NCBI RefSeq assembly: GCF_037975245.1
Contig: NC_092576.1
Span: 30,172,611-30,236,610, forward strand
Direction of reading: 5' to 3'
DNA length: 64,000 nucleotides
Source: Apostichopus japonicus
Taxonomy: Eukaryota; Echinodermata; Holothuroidea; Aspidochirotida; Stichopodidae
Of this stretch, positions 45,987 through 57,844 are shown piece after piece. Both the position numbers and the translations under genes were made by a program. The notes beneath the pieces were generated by a model. It did not search any database. It was given only the letters and a program-made list of their open reading frames with translations, and had not been told where the DNA came from. Numbering within the stretch: position 1 is the first letter of the stretch; the number at the start of each line of letters is the position of its first letter.

Positions 45987-47911
45987 TCACTGCTCATCAA
46001 CAATTCCTGGTTGGAATCCTGTCATTCTTTGTCTCCTGGGAGGTGGAAAAGTTTGTCTTATTCTGTCAACCACACAAGAGGGTAAAGGAACCGTGTTATT
46101 TCGACCAAGTATACCCCAATTCCATCGGACCACCTATCGGTAAGCTGTGTATCTGTAGCGCCTTTCCAAAGGAAGAAATAACGAAAACGAAAAATACTAA
46201 TGTACAACTGTTTTAGTTAAAGCTTTTTATAACCCTCTACAATATGTTTCTGCCTACATGGTATCTCAGAGCAAAACTTTCTTAATGAGCAAGTGCATAT
46301 CTTGGATCAACATACATTGAGATGGATAGGGGAGAGAATGGGTGGGTCCAGAGATACTTTTTGCCTCGATATGGGTTGACTGAGGTGCTTTGAGAGGATT
46401 CGGCCATGGGGGAGGAGTGGGAAGGGGTGAGTTGACCAGGTGAATGATGATGAAAACAACACACAATGAAAACCATGTATAAGGCAAAAGTAAACATGGT
46501 TTGTCTTTGCAATTATATTAAGCTTTAAGCCAAGTTTGGTATGCAAATTACAGTAAGAATGCCTCCATACCTACTTCATGATCGTTACTCACTGATGACA
46601 GTCCTCAAAGTACTGAAATGTGTGATTGTTATGCTGTGATAATATTTTGTACTTACTCGTGATCTCTATGGGGTACCTGTCTCTGTTCCCTTCTGCTGTA
46701 GCCAATGTATGCTACATCCAGAACCACAATGCACAAAGCTACTGACTCAAAAGCTTCGTGTTGAGTGATGCAAGTCTCAGGTGTACCTGCCTGCAGCATT
46801 GTATCCTGCATACATGGTATTTCCTGACAACAAACGCTCTCAGTGACTGTTGGCATTAATGCACAGGCCCCACAGCGACACCTACATTATGAAGTAAAAA
46901 AGACCCAAAGCTTGGAAGTATGTTTAGAAATGTTTTATGATGCCAAAAAAGGCAAACCACTGCATTCAAGCAGATACAGTAGGAATTCAAGCAGCTGCAG
47001 ACTGGATTACTACTTTTGAATTTGTAAACAATAGATGAATACCAATACCTTGCTGAGTTAATTGAGAAGTGTTTTAATCAAGTGTTTGTATAATAACTTT
47101 GTGGATATATAGCAGAGGTTACACCTATGGAGTAAGTTGCTTCAGTGCCGTAACTATTCACAACATAGAAAATGAATGGCTTCCATACAGATATTATGTT
47201 AACTACATCTTCAGTATTTTCTTTTGGAATCTACGTTAATAAGACCTTACCCAACCAACCAATGGGTACACTTTGTTCTTGCAAAAAAAAAAAGGTGTGA
47301 TATCATTAGCTTCAAATTCATGTCAACGTCTTATTAAATGCTTGTTTAAACTATGGCACATAAGAATCAAATTATCTGGTATTGCAACAGAAGTGGGAGC
47401 GTAAAGACCCATTCATATTTGTGGTGTAAAGCAATCGACAATTGAAGAATTAATATTTGTTAAATAAAACCGACCACAAAAGCGAAAAACAAGAATTTTG
47501 GTAAGCAGTACCCTGTGGCCTAAGAATCCAGTTTCCCTCTATGGTTTATCGGGAAAAATAAATAAATAAATAAAACATGAAATGTGACTTGAAAGTATTT
47601 AGTACCTACCAGTCGAGTCTTTGAAGCCTTTCCATGTTTTCATTTCTTTCCATTGGCTGCCGTGGTTGCTGTTCCCCTTCGGGGAGTAACGGTTCGAATC
47701 TGTATGGGGCAGCGCCAACCAAATCACGGGCGAATTCTTCTTCGTCCGTGTCAGGCAATTGCTCTTCTTCTGATGAAGTGCTTGATGAATCAGTATCATC
47801 CTCGTAAGGGGACTCCACGCACTCACCACCGATCTCGCCAATAGCTATTTCTTCGTCCACTTCAAAATCATTATCAAAATTTTCCCCTAACGTGGCGGTA
47901 GCGAATGCCAT
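45987..47911 (-). pseudogene. P2X7 C-terminal 'ballast'-like domain gene (3 exons)
   Basis: Exons 47911-47610, 46881-46657 and 46152-45987 join in phase 2 at both introns with GT-AG ends. Exon 1 (ATG at 47911) is acidic and Ser-rich, with a GAAPYRFEPLLPE word near its end. Exon 2 begins WCRCGACALMPTVTESVCC across the junction, then ETCITQHEAFE and LDVAYIGYS. Exon 3 reads YTAYR, a TAG, then VVRWNWGILGRN and LPSCVVDRIRQTFPPP. The Cys pattern and the R-Y-x-A-Y-R ... R-x-x-F-P ending are those of the cytoplasmic zinc-binding 'ballast' domain of the P2X7 receptor, which also occurs alone in invertebrate proteins. There is no P2X channel part. The TAG in exon 3 (probably from CAG) would truncate the domain. 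Confidence 0.8.
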
Positions 47912-48637
47912 GTTTAAGTTGATGTTCGATGTAACTTGTCAAACCATTGTAATGTTTATGTGTTGGGTCAGGTTGTGGTAGGAAACCGACAACTTTTAGA
48001 GAACGAACACGCGTCTTATACTGTAGGCTAACTCTATCGAAGAATTTATTCCCCGACAATCACGTGTACAATAACAATGAACTATTTAGTGGGTTACTCC
48101 TCGAAAGGCGTACAAGCAGCACAATAGTTTCGCATATAACAACAACAAAAGACCTTACGTTCAATTTGCTGCTGCATCCGTTTTAATAAACTATGAAGTT
48201 TATTCGCCATAGCTGTTTACTCTGACATTGTTATGCTGACATTGTTATTCAAATAATGCTAAACTGATGAACTTGTAAATGAAGTCTTCAAAAGTTTTCT
48301 GTGAATAGGATCGATCGATTAAAGGCGATATCGCTCGTAGACTTTTTTTTGAGGGCGCTGGCATTATCGAGGTTTCAGCGAGGTTTAATGGGACCCCGAA
48401 AACTCACGTGACCTCGGTGGCAAATTTAGATCAGTGAATAGCACAGGCAAGCGTATGCGTAACAAGCCCGTACCCATGCACACATAATGTTATAGCACAG
48501 CATTTCAGATTATTGTACTGTTTACCGCAAAGGATTTTCGTACGCGATAGTTTGTTGTTTGTGTGCCTTTTGAGTAAAGAATACTGTACGATTTTCGTAC
48601 AAATACATTCGATTAGACTAGAGTATAGTGACAATCA

Positions 48638-48916
48638 TGGAAAAGGGATCAGGGCAAGGAGAATCGGGCGAAAGAAAACGACCTTATCCTGGAACGAGCG
48701 TATAGGTTCAAATGGAGGAAAGCCATTGTTGCATGGACCTGACAAAAACAGCAGTGCAAAGGAACAACAGCGACGAAGAGATGCCACGAAGATCTATCTT
48801 GTACGTTCCTACGTAAACTGGCAAATGGAGAAAGAACTCTACAAACATGTCCACGATTTGACTTCTGTTAGCAACGCAGATTTCGCAGAACATTTGCTTC
48901 AGGATCACACAAAAAG
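48638..48916 (+). pseudogene. First exon of a third gene in the TTAA element
   Basis: The ATG at 48638 gives MEKGSGQGESGERKRPYPGT and then a stop. In another frame the exon continues as DATKIYLVRSYVNWQMEKEL and SNADFAEHLLQDHTKR to an AAAAAG|GTAATG donor. A single frameshift near 48700 therefore separates two coding-like halves. The gene diverges from the ballast-domain gene, 727 bp apart, which could be a shared promoter region. The product is not identified; the last part resembles small helical modules found in other repeat-encoded proteins. Confidence 0.4.
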
Positions 48917-48929
48917 GTAATGATTTGCT

Positions 48930-51750
48930 AAGCTAGGCTAAAACTGTATAGGGTAATACTAGAGTTAACTGTAACAGGATAAATCGGCCATGATTTTAGA
49001 TGTAACTCGTAAGAAAGGTGGTGCAAAATGTGTGTTCGGGTATTAAAACAGCTCTTACTTATATAGCCATTTCCAGCGAAAATCAAAGATACCGCCTTTA
49101 ACAACTTTTTTTTTTTAAACTATCATTACGTGGACCGCAGTTTTAATACTTTATTAGATACTCAATCCTTCATAACGCGGGCGTCCCTTTGCCCTTTTTA
49201 TCCGCCGACCGCCTCATAATTCTTTAATAATTCCTAATTATAAACCCCCAAGCCGCCTCTATGTTATATTTTAATCATCCTGCCTGAATTTGGAATCCTA
49301 AAATTGCAGAAAAATATAGTGTACAGGTAAGTGAAAAAAAGGTGTTTTCCGCATAAGAATTTTTTCAGCGGAAAGTAATCAGCGGAAAGTAACGTATGCG
49401 GAAAACAACTGAAACCATACTAGTACATAGTAGTACTACAGGGTATTGTCCTAGGTAACTGTCAGTATTGCGAAGTACAGAAAACTGCAAAGTTCGGACA
49501 CCCCTAAGAAATACACGATTTCACCATGATAACCTACAAGCGAAAGCCAATATCACTAAAAACTAGGAAGCTACAGTTATTTCCTCTCCAAAATGACCCG
49601 TGCGCAAGTATGTACGTACATATCTGTCAATAAAATGAAGATAGTTTTTGGGGTATTTTAAGGCTTAGGTGTTCGAACTTCGCAGTGTCTATGCTATTGT
49701 ATTTGTAACATACATGATTTGATGAGCCTAGGCTTTGTAACTAGGCCTATCATTCATTATTTTTCCAATGGACCTAGCGTATGCTAATCTTATCATACTT
49801 ATCCTAGCACAAAATAGCAGTAAGTTGTATTATTGAGTCATCATCATCACTGTTTGTGAATGCTTGTCATGAGGATACTGTATAGGCCGTTTCTTACGAC
49901 TAGTCGTAACAATTATAAACTATTCTTACGACAAAGGCAAATTCAAGTGCAGTAAATAAAGCAACTGCGCATGTAGTAGAGGTAACCCTAAACATAACCC
50001 TAAACCTCAATCCTAACCCTAACCGGAAGTTATTGTTACTCATCGTCGTAAAATTAGTACTCCTAATCATAAAAATAGCAACTGCCCATGGGTAGTCGGA
50101 AATTATTCTTACGACTAGTTGTAAGAATAGCCACTTTGTACTGTATACAGTTAAAAATTAAAATATCCTTCCTAAAGAAGACAGGGACTGGGGGTCTTTA
50201 GTTTCACTCCTCATATTTATGCCATGGAAAGCTGGGCCTTCTCATCACCAAAAAGCAAACTGTTTTTGCCTCAACAAATTGATGGAAATATATTTTCTAA
50301 CCACTAGGCCTAGGTCATCTGTTCATCCCCACCCCCTCCAGGTTTTAAATTGTTATCAGCTGTCCTTGTTTGAAGAATAATTCTTGTGAATGAGCATTTG
50401 AAAGAAAAGCCTCACCTATGCCCAGTCATAATTAACTGGGCATATAACATAGGACTAAGGCCTATAGTATTAGTAATAAGTATCTGAATTTAGTGTTCAT
50501 AGTAACTGTATTCCCTAATTTTGTAATATACACCAGTGAGGAAGGCCTACTGTGCTGTACAAGTACAACCACATGGACCTGCAATTTTTCCTATAAAAAT
50601 AATGCATCTACATAAATAATTTAGAATCACTCCTAACTGATTCACATGTTTTCACACCGCTGTGTATGCAACTAGACCTTAGGTTTTTCTAAGGTCAGCC
50701 ACAGCCAGCATATATGCAATCAAGTTTTAATGGTTCATTTGGGCAACAGGGTGTTATACTGTTATCTACTGACTGTCTGTCCAATATTCCAGCAATCATG
50801 TGTACATGTCTGTGTTTGGGATTTTTGAAGGAACCCAACTGCTATGCAAGAAATTAGGTAAATTAGCCTCACAAATTGAGGGACCATAGTACATATAGCT
50901 ATACCTATATAAACCTTTATATAGCCATGCCTGGGGGTAAGAAAGTACCAGTTTTTTTTTGTGGAGGCCTGATGCTTATACTTTATGATGCTGTGCTAAG
51001 TTATCATATTTTTAATATATAGTCAGTATATACTATGCTTGTTTTTGTTCAGCTTCTTGTCAATGATCTGATGTTTAGTGTTCAAAAATTATAATATCTA
51101 TTAAATTTGGTGGCCGAAACTATCTCTTGTGGAGAGTAATCTAGCGTTAAATTAATGGTAGTCTGAAATCAAGCTATTCATGTAAACAGGAATTTTTCAC
51201 AATGGTGGGCTTATGTCATGGTGTAAGCTAGCATCTCAATTCTCACTCATGAAACCAACTGCTCACATAAACAGGAAGTTTAAACAGTAGGTAAATAATG
51301 AGTGTACATCAAACTCTGATCAAAAGACTGGACATCTTTTAGCGATATGAAACCAATCAGTTCAGTAAGACAGGAAGTTTACATAGTAAATTTTACATTG
51401 ACATGTGAGCTCAAGTTGTTGGGCAAGCAGTTGGGCAACACAAAATTATCCTTACAATTCTTGAAAGGTACCGCGGTTTATGGATATGTTGAAGAAGAGT
51501 ATGAAAGAATATCTCATCCTTATCTGGGTTTCAATCAATGTGGGTTAACAATATGTTATTATTGAAATATGCCTAAGTGTTTGTTTGTTACTTTTCTCTT
51601 TCATATTTTTTCTTGGGTAGGTATGATAAAAACATGTATGTTTGTAATGATTTGGTCATTACCAGATTCATTATGCATACAATTAAGCTTGGGGTGTACA
51701 GTAAAATTACTATTTCAGTTATATGATTTACGGACAATTTTGTTGGTTTC
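48930..51750. other. Intron-like stretch without exons seen
   Basis: No supported frame. It contains the MITE at 49885-50138 and no other recognised structure. Confidence 0.35.
49885..50138. mobile_element. MITE with palindromic ends and telomere-like core
   Basis: The left part ggccgtttcttacgactagt and the reverse-complemented right part (ggctattcttacaactagtc) match. Both are flanked by the 9-bp direct repeat TACTGTATA (49876-49884 and 50139-50147). Inside is a degenerate array of taaccctaa words (49982-50024). It encodes nothing. A 9-bp target duplication would suit Mutator- or Merlin-like elements. Confidence 0.65.
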
Positions 51751-51759
51751 ATTGTATAG

Positions 51760-51858
51760 GTTTCAAATGCATCTTTTCCGGAAAGATGCTGAAAGTCAAA
51801 CAGGCATTCTCAGCAGCTGTCACCACAGAAGGATCAGTTGACACTCAGAAAGGAGAAG
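51760..51858 (+). CDS. Candidate exon in the TTAA element
   Basis: Acceptor TTGTATAG and donor GGAGAAG|GTAAAT. One frame reads KMLKVKQAFSAAVTTEGSV and ends in phase 1, joining the exon at 52723. The upstream phase does not match the exon ending at 48916, so at least one exon is missing or shifted. Confidence 0.3.
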
Positions 51859-52722
51859 GTAAATTTATATGTTTATCCTTGCATGAATTACAGACTGGAA
51901 GAGCAGTGCTAATCTTATCTGATCTGATGTGATCAGAAAAATAATACAATTTCATTCTCATTAAATTCCAAAAGAAAAGAAAAAAATGGTAGCATATTGC
52001 TCATCCACTAAAAAGCATACATGTGTATGAAAATTTATAAAAGTAAGTGGGCCTGATATTATCAGGATCTTCTTTAGAGGCAAACTGACTAGTAACAGTA
52101 AATTCAAGAGACACAATAGAGCCTGGAACAGAGAGGACATGGTGAACACAAAGAAAGAAGTTAATGGTGTATTGAACAAAAGGAGTCAGTGAAAGCAGAG
52201 GTATTTAGATAAACTGTGGAGTACAAAGCGAGGATTAAGTAAGGAGAGAGGGCGAATAAACTATAGCAGAATACAGAGATGGAGCAGGATAAAGTTAGTC
52301 ATGTCCTTCCTGTATATTGAGCCCATTCAGTTGAATGGTGCTAGGGCATTCCGTCCGCTCTCTCTATCTCTGCTGTGGTGTACTATGTCTGAGATGGTTA
52401 GTCTACGAATTCAGTTACCTGTTGGGACATGTCTTTAATGGTATGATTGGGCAGCTGAAAGTGTTCCCCTACTGGAGTCTCCATTTTCATGGTATTGACT
52501 TGTGACTAGAACTGCTTCTTGAGGGTGGTCTTGGTTTCACCAACATACTTGTAACTTCAATGTCCTCTAAACTCAATGACACCATTTAAATTGAAATATC
52601 AGTTTCCAGTGCTGCATAAGTGTGATAAGTTGTAAACAAAAGGTATATTTTTAGTCACAGCCATAGAAGCTATAGCAGGATACTTGCAATCTAGTAACTC
52701 TTGTTTTATGTAATCTCTACAG

Positions 52723-52925
52723 ATACTCCTGATCCAGTTACTTCAACACCTCTCAAGAAGCCATCTGCCAATGTTCTGTCCAATGTCACCAGTAGGATTA
52801 GATATGGAGCAGCATGGGAGAAAAACCTCAGACTATACGAATACACATTGCCACATTTACATGATCCTGAACAAAAGAGATCATACATATGGCAGGGGCA
52901 AGCACTTTTCCCAGACTTTTGTTGA
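52723..52925 (+). CDS. Candidate exon following 51760-51858
   Basis: Acceptor TCTCTACAG. The frame continues from the previous exon as DTPDPVTSTPLKKPSANVLS, a Pro/Ser/Thr-rich linker, and runs to a TGA at 52923. An internal donor may end the real exon earlier. No domain was recognised. Confidence 0.3.
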
Positions 52926-52929
52926 CAGG

Positions 52930-55060
52930 TTGTGCGACATTCCCAAACGTTGGATTAGCAGCTAATGATACATCTGCATCACCAGATTGAGATAAATTGC
53001 TTTCGTCCATTTTGTTCGATAGTAGCTATGACTGTGAATCAGGAGCTTGGCCACCCTCTAAGTCAAGGTGGGCAAGGTTGGGGAAATTCAATCAAGGAGT
53101 AACACTCAGAGAATGGCCAGCTTTATATTATTGTATATAGGCCTACACGCACAGCGTGTATAAATATCTGTATCGGTTTATTTATACTGGTGTTCATTTC
53201 CGTTGCCAGGAGGGGATATGATTTGAACGTGGGGGAGGGTGTGGGGGGTGGGGAGGGGGTCCCATTTGAAGTGTCCAAACGATGCTAATCTTTACATCTA
53301 TCTTCTTGAATGACATGTACCCCTATCGACACGATCAATCAGTCCTGTCTCTCACCTCCTCTCATGCACTGGTGTATTTATTTCCTGGCAAGATAACAGT
53401 TAGGCATAGTAAGGGTCAGAGGTCATCACAACTTAAAGAGTTGTGCGAGTCCCTGTGGTCTCTTACATCCTGGTAGCAGTAGAGAGAAGAAGCCTAATAG
53501 ATCACAAACCATAATCATCTTCTGTTGTGTCTTATTTTCCAGCATCCTTGAAACATTATATCCTTCCCCTTTGATTTGTTGATGTCATAAAGCTGTATTT
53601 ATGTGGTGCATTATTTAATTCCAGTATTTAGATTGTATATTCTTCTTGTGTATTTGACAGTATCCCAGTGATCTCCATTTTTCTGCTCTTGGTTTTTTTC
53701 TCTCTGTACTTTCATATCATATCTATCTCTACCCCTAGCCTCCATCTCCACATTTTCTTTACTTTCTTCCTCCATCCCTTCATCTGTCTTTCACGCTTTC
53801 TTTCTTGACCTCTTTCCTCCCCTCTGTTTACCCTGTATGTTTTAGTTTGCCGACTCCCCCCCCCCCCCCCGCATCTCACCCCCAAAAAAGTTCACAAGGT
53901 TGACAAGTCTCCCCGTGCTAGTCCCAAGCTATACACCCTTGTTGTGGTGACCGTTCAATATACTTGCGGATCAAATGGAAAGCCCCACCCCCACCCCTTA
54001 TTCCCAGTGTAATGAATCGGCAAATGGAAGATTATTCGGAGTTGTTCGTGATGGTTCAATGATCTTATAGTCAGGCATAGGCCTATATGGTTCTCTTTGT
54101 CCTTCATTGCCGTCGAAGTTTGAAATGAATTAATCGTGCTAGGAACTTCCGGGCAATGTTTAATTTTCTGTGGCAAGAAAAAAAGCTTCCCCCCAGTCTC
54201 TCCTGGTTGACTATATAGAGCCCGTACGCCTATATGGTCACACAATAGTATATATAAGTATGATCCATGCAGACATCTAGTATATATTTTTTTAAATTCA
54301 ATCCACTTTCAGTTAAAGTTTCGAGTTGTAATTCGAGTCAGTCGTGATGAGGTGCCCCATGGTGGAGCTGGGTAACCCACCCCAACCCCGTTGCCGACTT
54401 TTTGGCATTTCGTTGGGAGCCGTTCGGAACAAGAACAGGATAGTCAATTCTGGGAGTACAGTACGCTGGAAAGCAATACACTGACGTGATTTAGAAAAAA
54501 AAGTTTTTTGCTTTGACGGCCGATGCTCAGCGAGACACTTTTCAATGGAAATAACTATTAGTTTATTGTTCATGTACTTATTCCCTTTTTGCCAATCCTT
54601 TCTAAAGAGGGTGGAGCCGCCCCTTATGGCAACGTATTTTCCTTCCCTTTTCCGTTCAAGTTTCGTTATTTTTTAATTCGGGTCAAAGGGGTGCAAGGAC
54701 AGGGTTTACGTGCACCGGTTAGGAGGACGGGGTGCAGCTAGGGCAAGTGCTCTGTGATCGCCTAAAGGGCCCGTTGCCAGGAGTCCAAATATAATTAAAT
54801 ATACATATTTATCTGTATATGGTATATGACATAAAATGCTTTGTCTTTCCCTCCTGATATATAACTAAAATTTATATATAAAATTATATGTATAATTAAT
54901 ACCTAAATTGGCTGAAATACCAATTGTTCACACTTGTAATCACTTCAGTCAATTTTTTCACTCATTCGCGTTTGTCTTTTTGTGACACCAGTCAGCGTGA
55001 ATCAGACATAAAGTTCATAACGATTAGTTTCTTGAGCTGTTTCTTGACTTCGACTAAAAG
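52930..55060. other. Spacer with pyrimidine-rich tract
   Basis: No supported gene. 53690-53870 is strongly C/T biased on the plus strand and ends in a C run at 53857-53870. Confidence 0.35.
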
Positions 55061-55068
55061 AGTAAAAG

Positions 55069-55273
55069 CAGGGAACTGCTGAGTAGCAGCTCCCTGGTCA
55101 AACTATTACGCCTGATGCAAAGCTCGACCGTAACCTATACTGTACAGCCCATTAGTTGTGAAAAGTTCTGAACGTAAAACAAAGCACTGAGTTTTGTATC
55201 ACACAACACACACGAAAACGCGGCGTAATACCGCATACTACTGACCAGGGAGTTGTTCCATAACAACTCCCTG
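55069..55273. mobile_element. Short fold-back element with hairpin ends
   Basis: The left end cagggaactgctgagtagca, ctccctggtca and the reverse-complemented right end cagggagttgttatggaaca, ctccctggtca are alike and are each self-complementary. An inner attacgcc word is also shared in inverse. The element is ~205 bp and non-coding; no target duplication was identified. Confidence 0.5.
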
Positions 55274-55294
55274 TACTGCCACAGACAAGAAACT

Positions 55295-55528
55295 ATGCAG
55301 GAATTTGGCCAAGGCCACCGTTCAAGTAACCGAACCCGTTTATTGCTTACTAGCCGTAAATACGGGATTGCTGAGAAATTACGAGACAACAGCGACGATC
55401 CGATAGAGGGTAGTATTGATATTATTTTTGAATCGGGTGGTGTGAAGGACAGAATTTACGAGGAAATTACGAGCGATCCCACCTTTAATACCGATTTACC
55501 ACAACGTCTTTTGAAACTGATGTATTAG
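55295..55528 (+). CDS. Candidate terminal exon or small ORF
   Basis: A clean frame from ATG at 55295 (open from 55253) includes SSNRTRLLLTSRKYGIAEKL, SIDIIFESGGVKDRIYEEI and ends LPQRLLKLMY. The balanced composition and late stop look protein-coding. By position it could be the last exon of the third gene in the TTAA element. The product is not recognised. Confidence 0.4.
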   Translation: MQEFGQGHRSSNRTRLLLTSRKYGIAEKLRDNSDDPIEGSIDIIFESGGVKDRIYEEITSDPTFNTDLPQRLLKLMY

Positions 55529-55539
55529 TCACATTAGCT

Positions 55540-56930
55540 ACTTCATCTGACAATCCACTGCATGTACTTTGTCACCTGTAACATTTCTAACGGACAAACA
55601 AACAGTCGCAGCATCTGCCCCCTTCCCCGGACTCCGGCCGAGTTTGATTGTTAGTAATTCTTACTCTCTTATATATATTTTTTATTACGAATCAGCATTC
55701 TGGATCTGGAGACCGTGGAAGGGATACATCAACATAGCACAACCCTATTACCTTTTGTCGGTGTGTATATTGTACTTACTATTTTCGTGCAACATAACAT
55801 AAACTGATTTCCTAATAAGCCTCACAAAACTGCAGGATAAGTATTGATAGACCTGCAGTCTTAGCCGGAACTATGATGCAATAGACCTACATTACATAAA
55901 TAACTTTAAATGGATTAATTTTTCCCTTCAATTCGAATGGACAGTATGGGGCCTAAATACTCGCAATAAAAGTGTACGTAGCTCCCTATTTTTAATTATC
56001 GTTTTGCATTTGTAACCATTCGACATGCACAAAAAGCCTATGGGTACTCATACATGACCCTGCCTTTGTGTACGCCGCGAATGTCTCTTTCTGCGTAGCT
56101 AATGTGAAATTCACCCTTTCAAGTCTCATCGTAAACACGCCCGGACGTCCTTACATGTAACATTATATCACGCAATTGACAGTAATATATTTACTGTAAG
56201 AGATGACCGTATATATATACCGTGCCAAGTGTGTAGCATTGTTAGTACATGTACGGTAGTTAGTTACAACTCTCGCCGGCGTTGGCTCACAGCATGTGTA
56301 AATAGCCATGTTAGGATTTTTCTATTTCATTTGTTGTATTCCAGTATCGTGAGTTCGTGATACATGTGTAATATTGTCCGTTCTGTTTATTCCGACATCT
56401 GCATGTTCCAAGGAGTTGAATAAAAACGGTAGTATGTAGCGATCGGACGTTTTATTTCGTTAGTGACTGTCTCGTGATTGTGGGATGTTAGTACTGGTCA
56501 AGGCCTGTTTCAACTAGACCTAACTCTATGGAATTACACAGACTCACGGTAGTTTTTCGCCCAGGATTGAACAAGAAACGTGGATTAGGATATTCACTGC
56601 TAAATTTGTTAATTGACAGGATACTTTTTCTGTGTTTGTATACTTTTTGATATTAAAACGAGTAAGTACTATGTAAGTATATTGTACCGTACGGACCTAT
56701 TGACGCTACGCTATGTAAAAGATGCCTCCATTTGAGTGGAAATTTTGGTCATAAAATAAGCAATTTAACTAAAATTTCTGCGTATAATTGTCTTAAAACT
56801 TGTTGTTAACCTTCATGTGTTCTTGTTTTAAGCTAACAGCTTTTCAAACGCTCGAAATTGGAAGTCAAAAACAGTACAATTGTTCGCTATCTGTGTACAA
56901 ACAGTGCCTATATGAACGTTCGATTTTCGC
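55540..56930. other. Gene-free stretch inside the right part of the TTAA element
   Basis: AT-rich; no supported frame or repeat structure. Confidence 0.35.
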
Positions 56931-57162
56931 GGTATACAAACTTTGACGTCACACGGTGACCAGAGGCTCCTTTGGGTCAATCTCTGTTTTCAGACATTCC
57001 AGAGCTTTAGTCACGTGACTACCCAAAATGTCCATTTTCGTGGTCGTTTTGATGGGTTATAGTAGGTTTTCGAAGATTATTTTTCACACATGTTGATTAT
57101 GGGTATGTAAACTAAATTAATTGAAAATCTCAACCAAAAAAAATTGCCTCTATATTTGGTCT
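56931..57162 (-). repeat. Right inverted end of the TTAA element
   Basis: Inverted counterpart of 39334-39548, followed by TTAA at 57163-57166. Confidence 0.65.
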
Positions 57163-57367
57163 TTAAAGTGTGTATAACTGCCTTTTTAAATACATTTTGC
57201 TGGAATTTGGGTTAATCTCAAAGTTATTTTCTTCGGAAATAGTACAACATTGTCAGTTCAACTAAGAAGACAACCTTATCTTTCTCTTGTTTCAGCCCAA
57301 CTTCAGCTATGACATAGTTTCTGGGATATGGGGATCAAAGAAGTACAGGGAAATGAATGCAAATTAC

Positions 57368-57576
57368 CCTGATCCTCATCAAAGAGCCATGGGAACCGCC
57401 CCTTGACATCAGCAATTTTTTGAGTGGCTTGGGTGGTCATCAACCACTTCAGCCTGTCGGCAAACGTTTTTGTCATCGCCAGTTTGACATGTTGGTAGTC
57501 TGGTTGGCGTTTGCTTTTCTCCTTCCTGAGGAACTCCACATGTTTAGATATGCTTTGATCATCTTCCGATGCAGAT
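57368..57576 (-). pseudogene. Exon-like remnant of an uncharacterised family
   Basis: Acceptor CCTTAG and donor CAGG|GTAATT on the minus strand enclose a clean frame. It reads EFLRKEKSKRQPDYQHVKLA, FADRLKWLMTTQATQ and VKGRFPWLFDEDQ. The pattern 'P-D ... V ... A-M ... T ... R-x-x-W ... F-P' belongs to a family common in invertebrate and fish repeats that I cannot name. It lies just outside the TTAA element. Confidence 0.45.
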
Positions 57577-57844
57577 CTAAGGTAAATACCATGCCATGCC
57601 CCACTGCGGAATGGTTTGTACTGAAGTTGTTCATGACTTTTGAAGTACTAATTCTTCTCTTCTTTGCCTGAACTTCAAAAAAAGCACTGTCTTTACGTTT
57701 TCTGCAATTTCTGAACTTGTCTAATACTCTGTTCTTCCAAATAGTATAGAAAGAAAGGAACACAACATAGGCATTACAGTACATGTACAGATGAATATGT
57801 TCTCTTGATAAGTGTGTCTGCCCTAAAATTGTTTTTCAAGCCCC

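Larger units (their letters stand above)
39334..57162 (+). mobile_element. Large TTAA-flanked element with transposase and ballast-domain gene
   Basis: The left end is TTAA then AGACCAACTATGGAGAC. The right end, read on the minus strand from 57166, is TTAA then AGACCAAATATAGAGGC. About 200 bp inside each end a second conserved block, GGTCACC(A/G)TGTGACGTCAA then GTTTGTATACC, is again inverted (39515-39548 and 56931-56962). The TTAA duplication and a THAP-type transposase are the hallmarks of Kolobok-like transposons. The ~17.8-kb length is unusual and partly due to introns and nested repeats. The alternative is that the two ends belong to two different insertions. Confidence 0.55.

Noticed and set aside
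46266-46546. Three overlapping minus-strand frames
   Set aside because: They lie in the intron between ballast-gene exons 2 and 3 and reflect a C/T-biased stretch.
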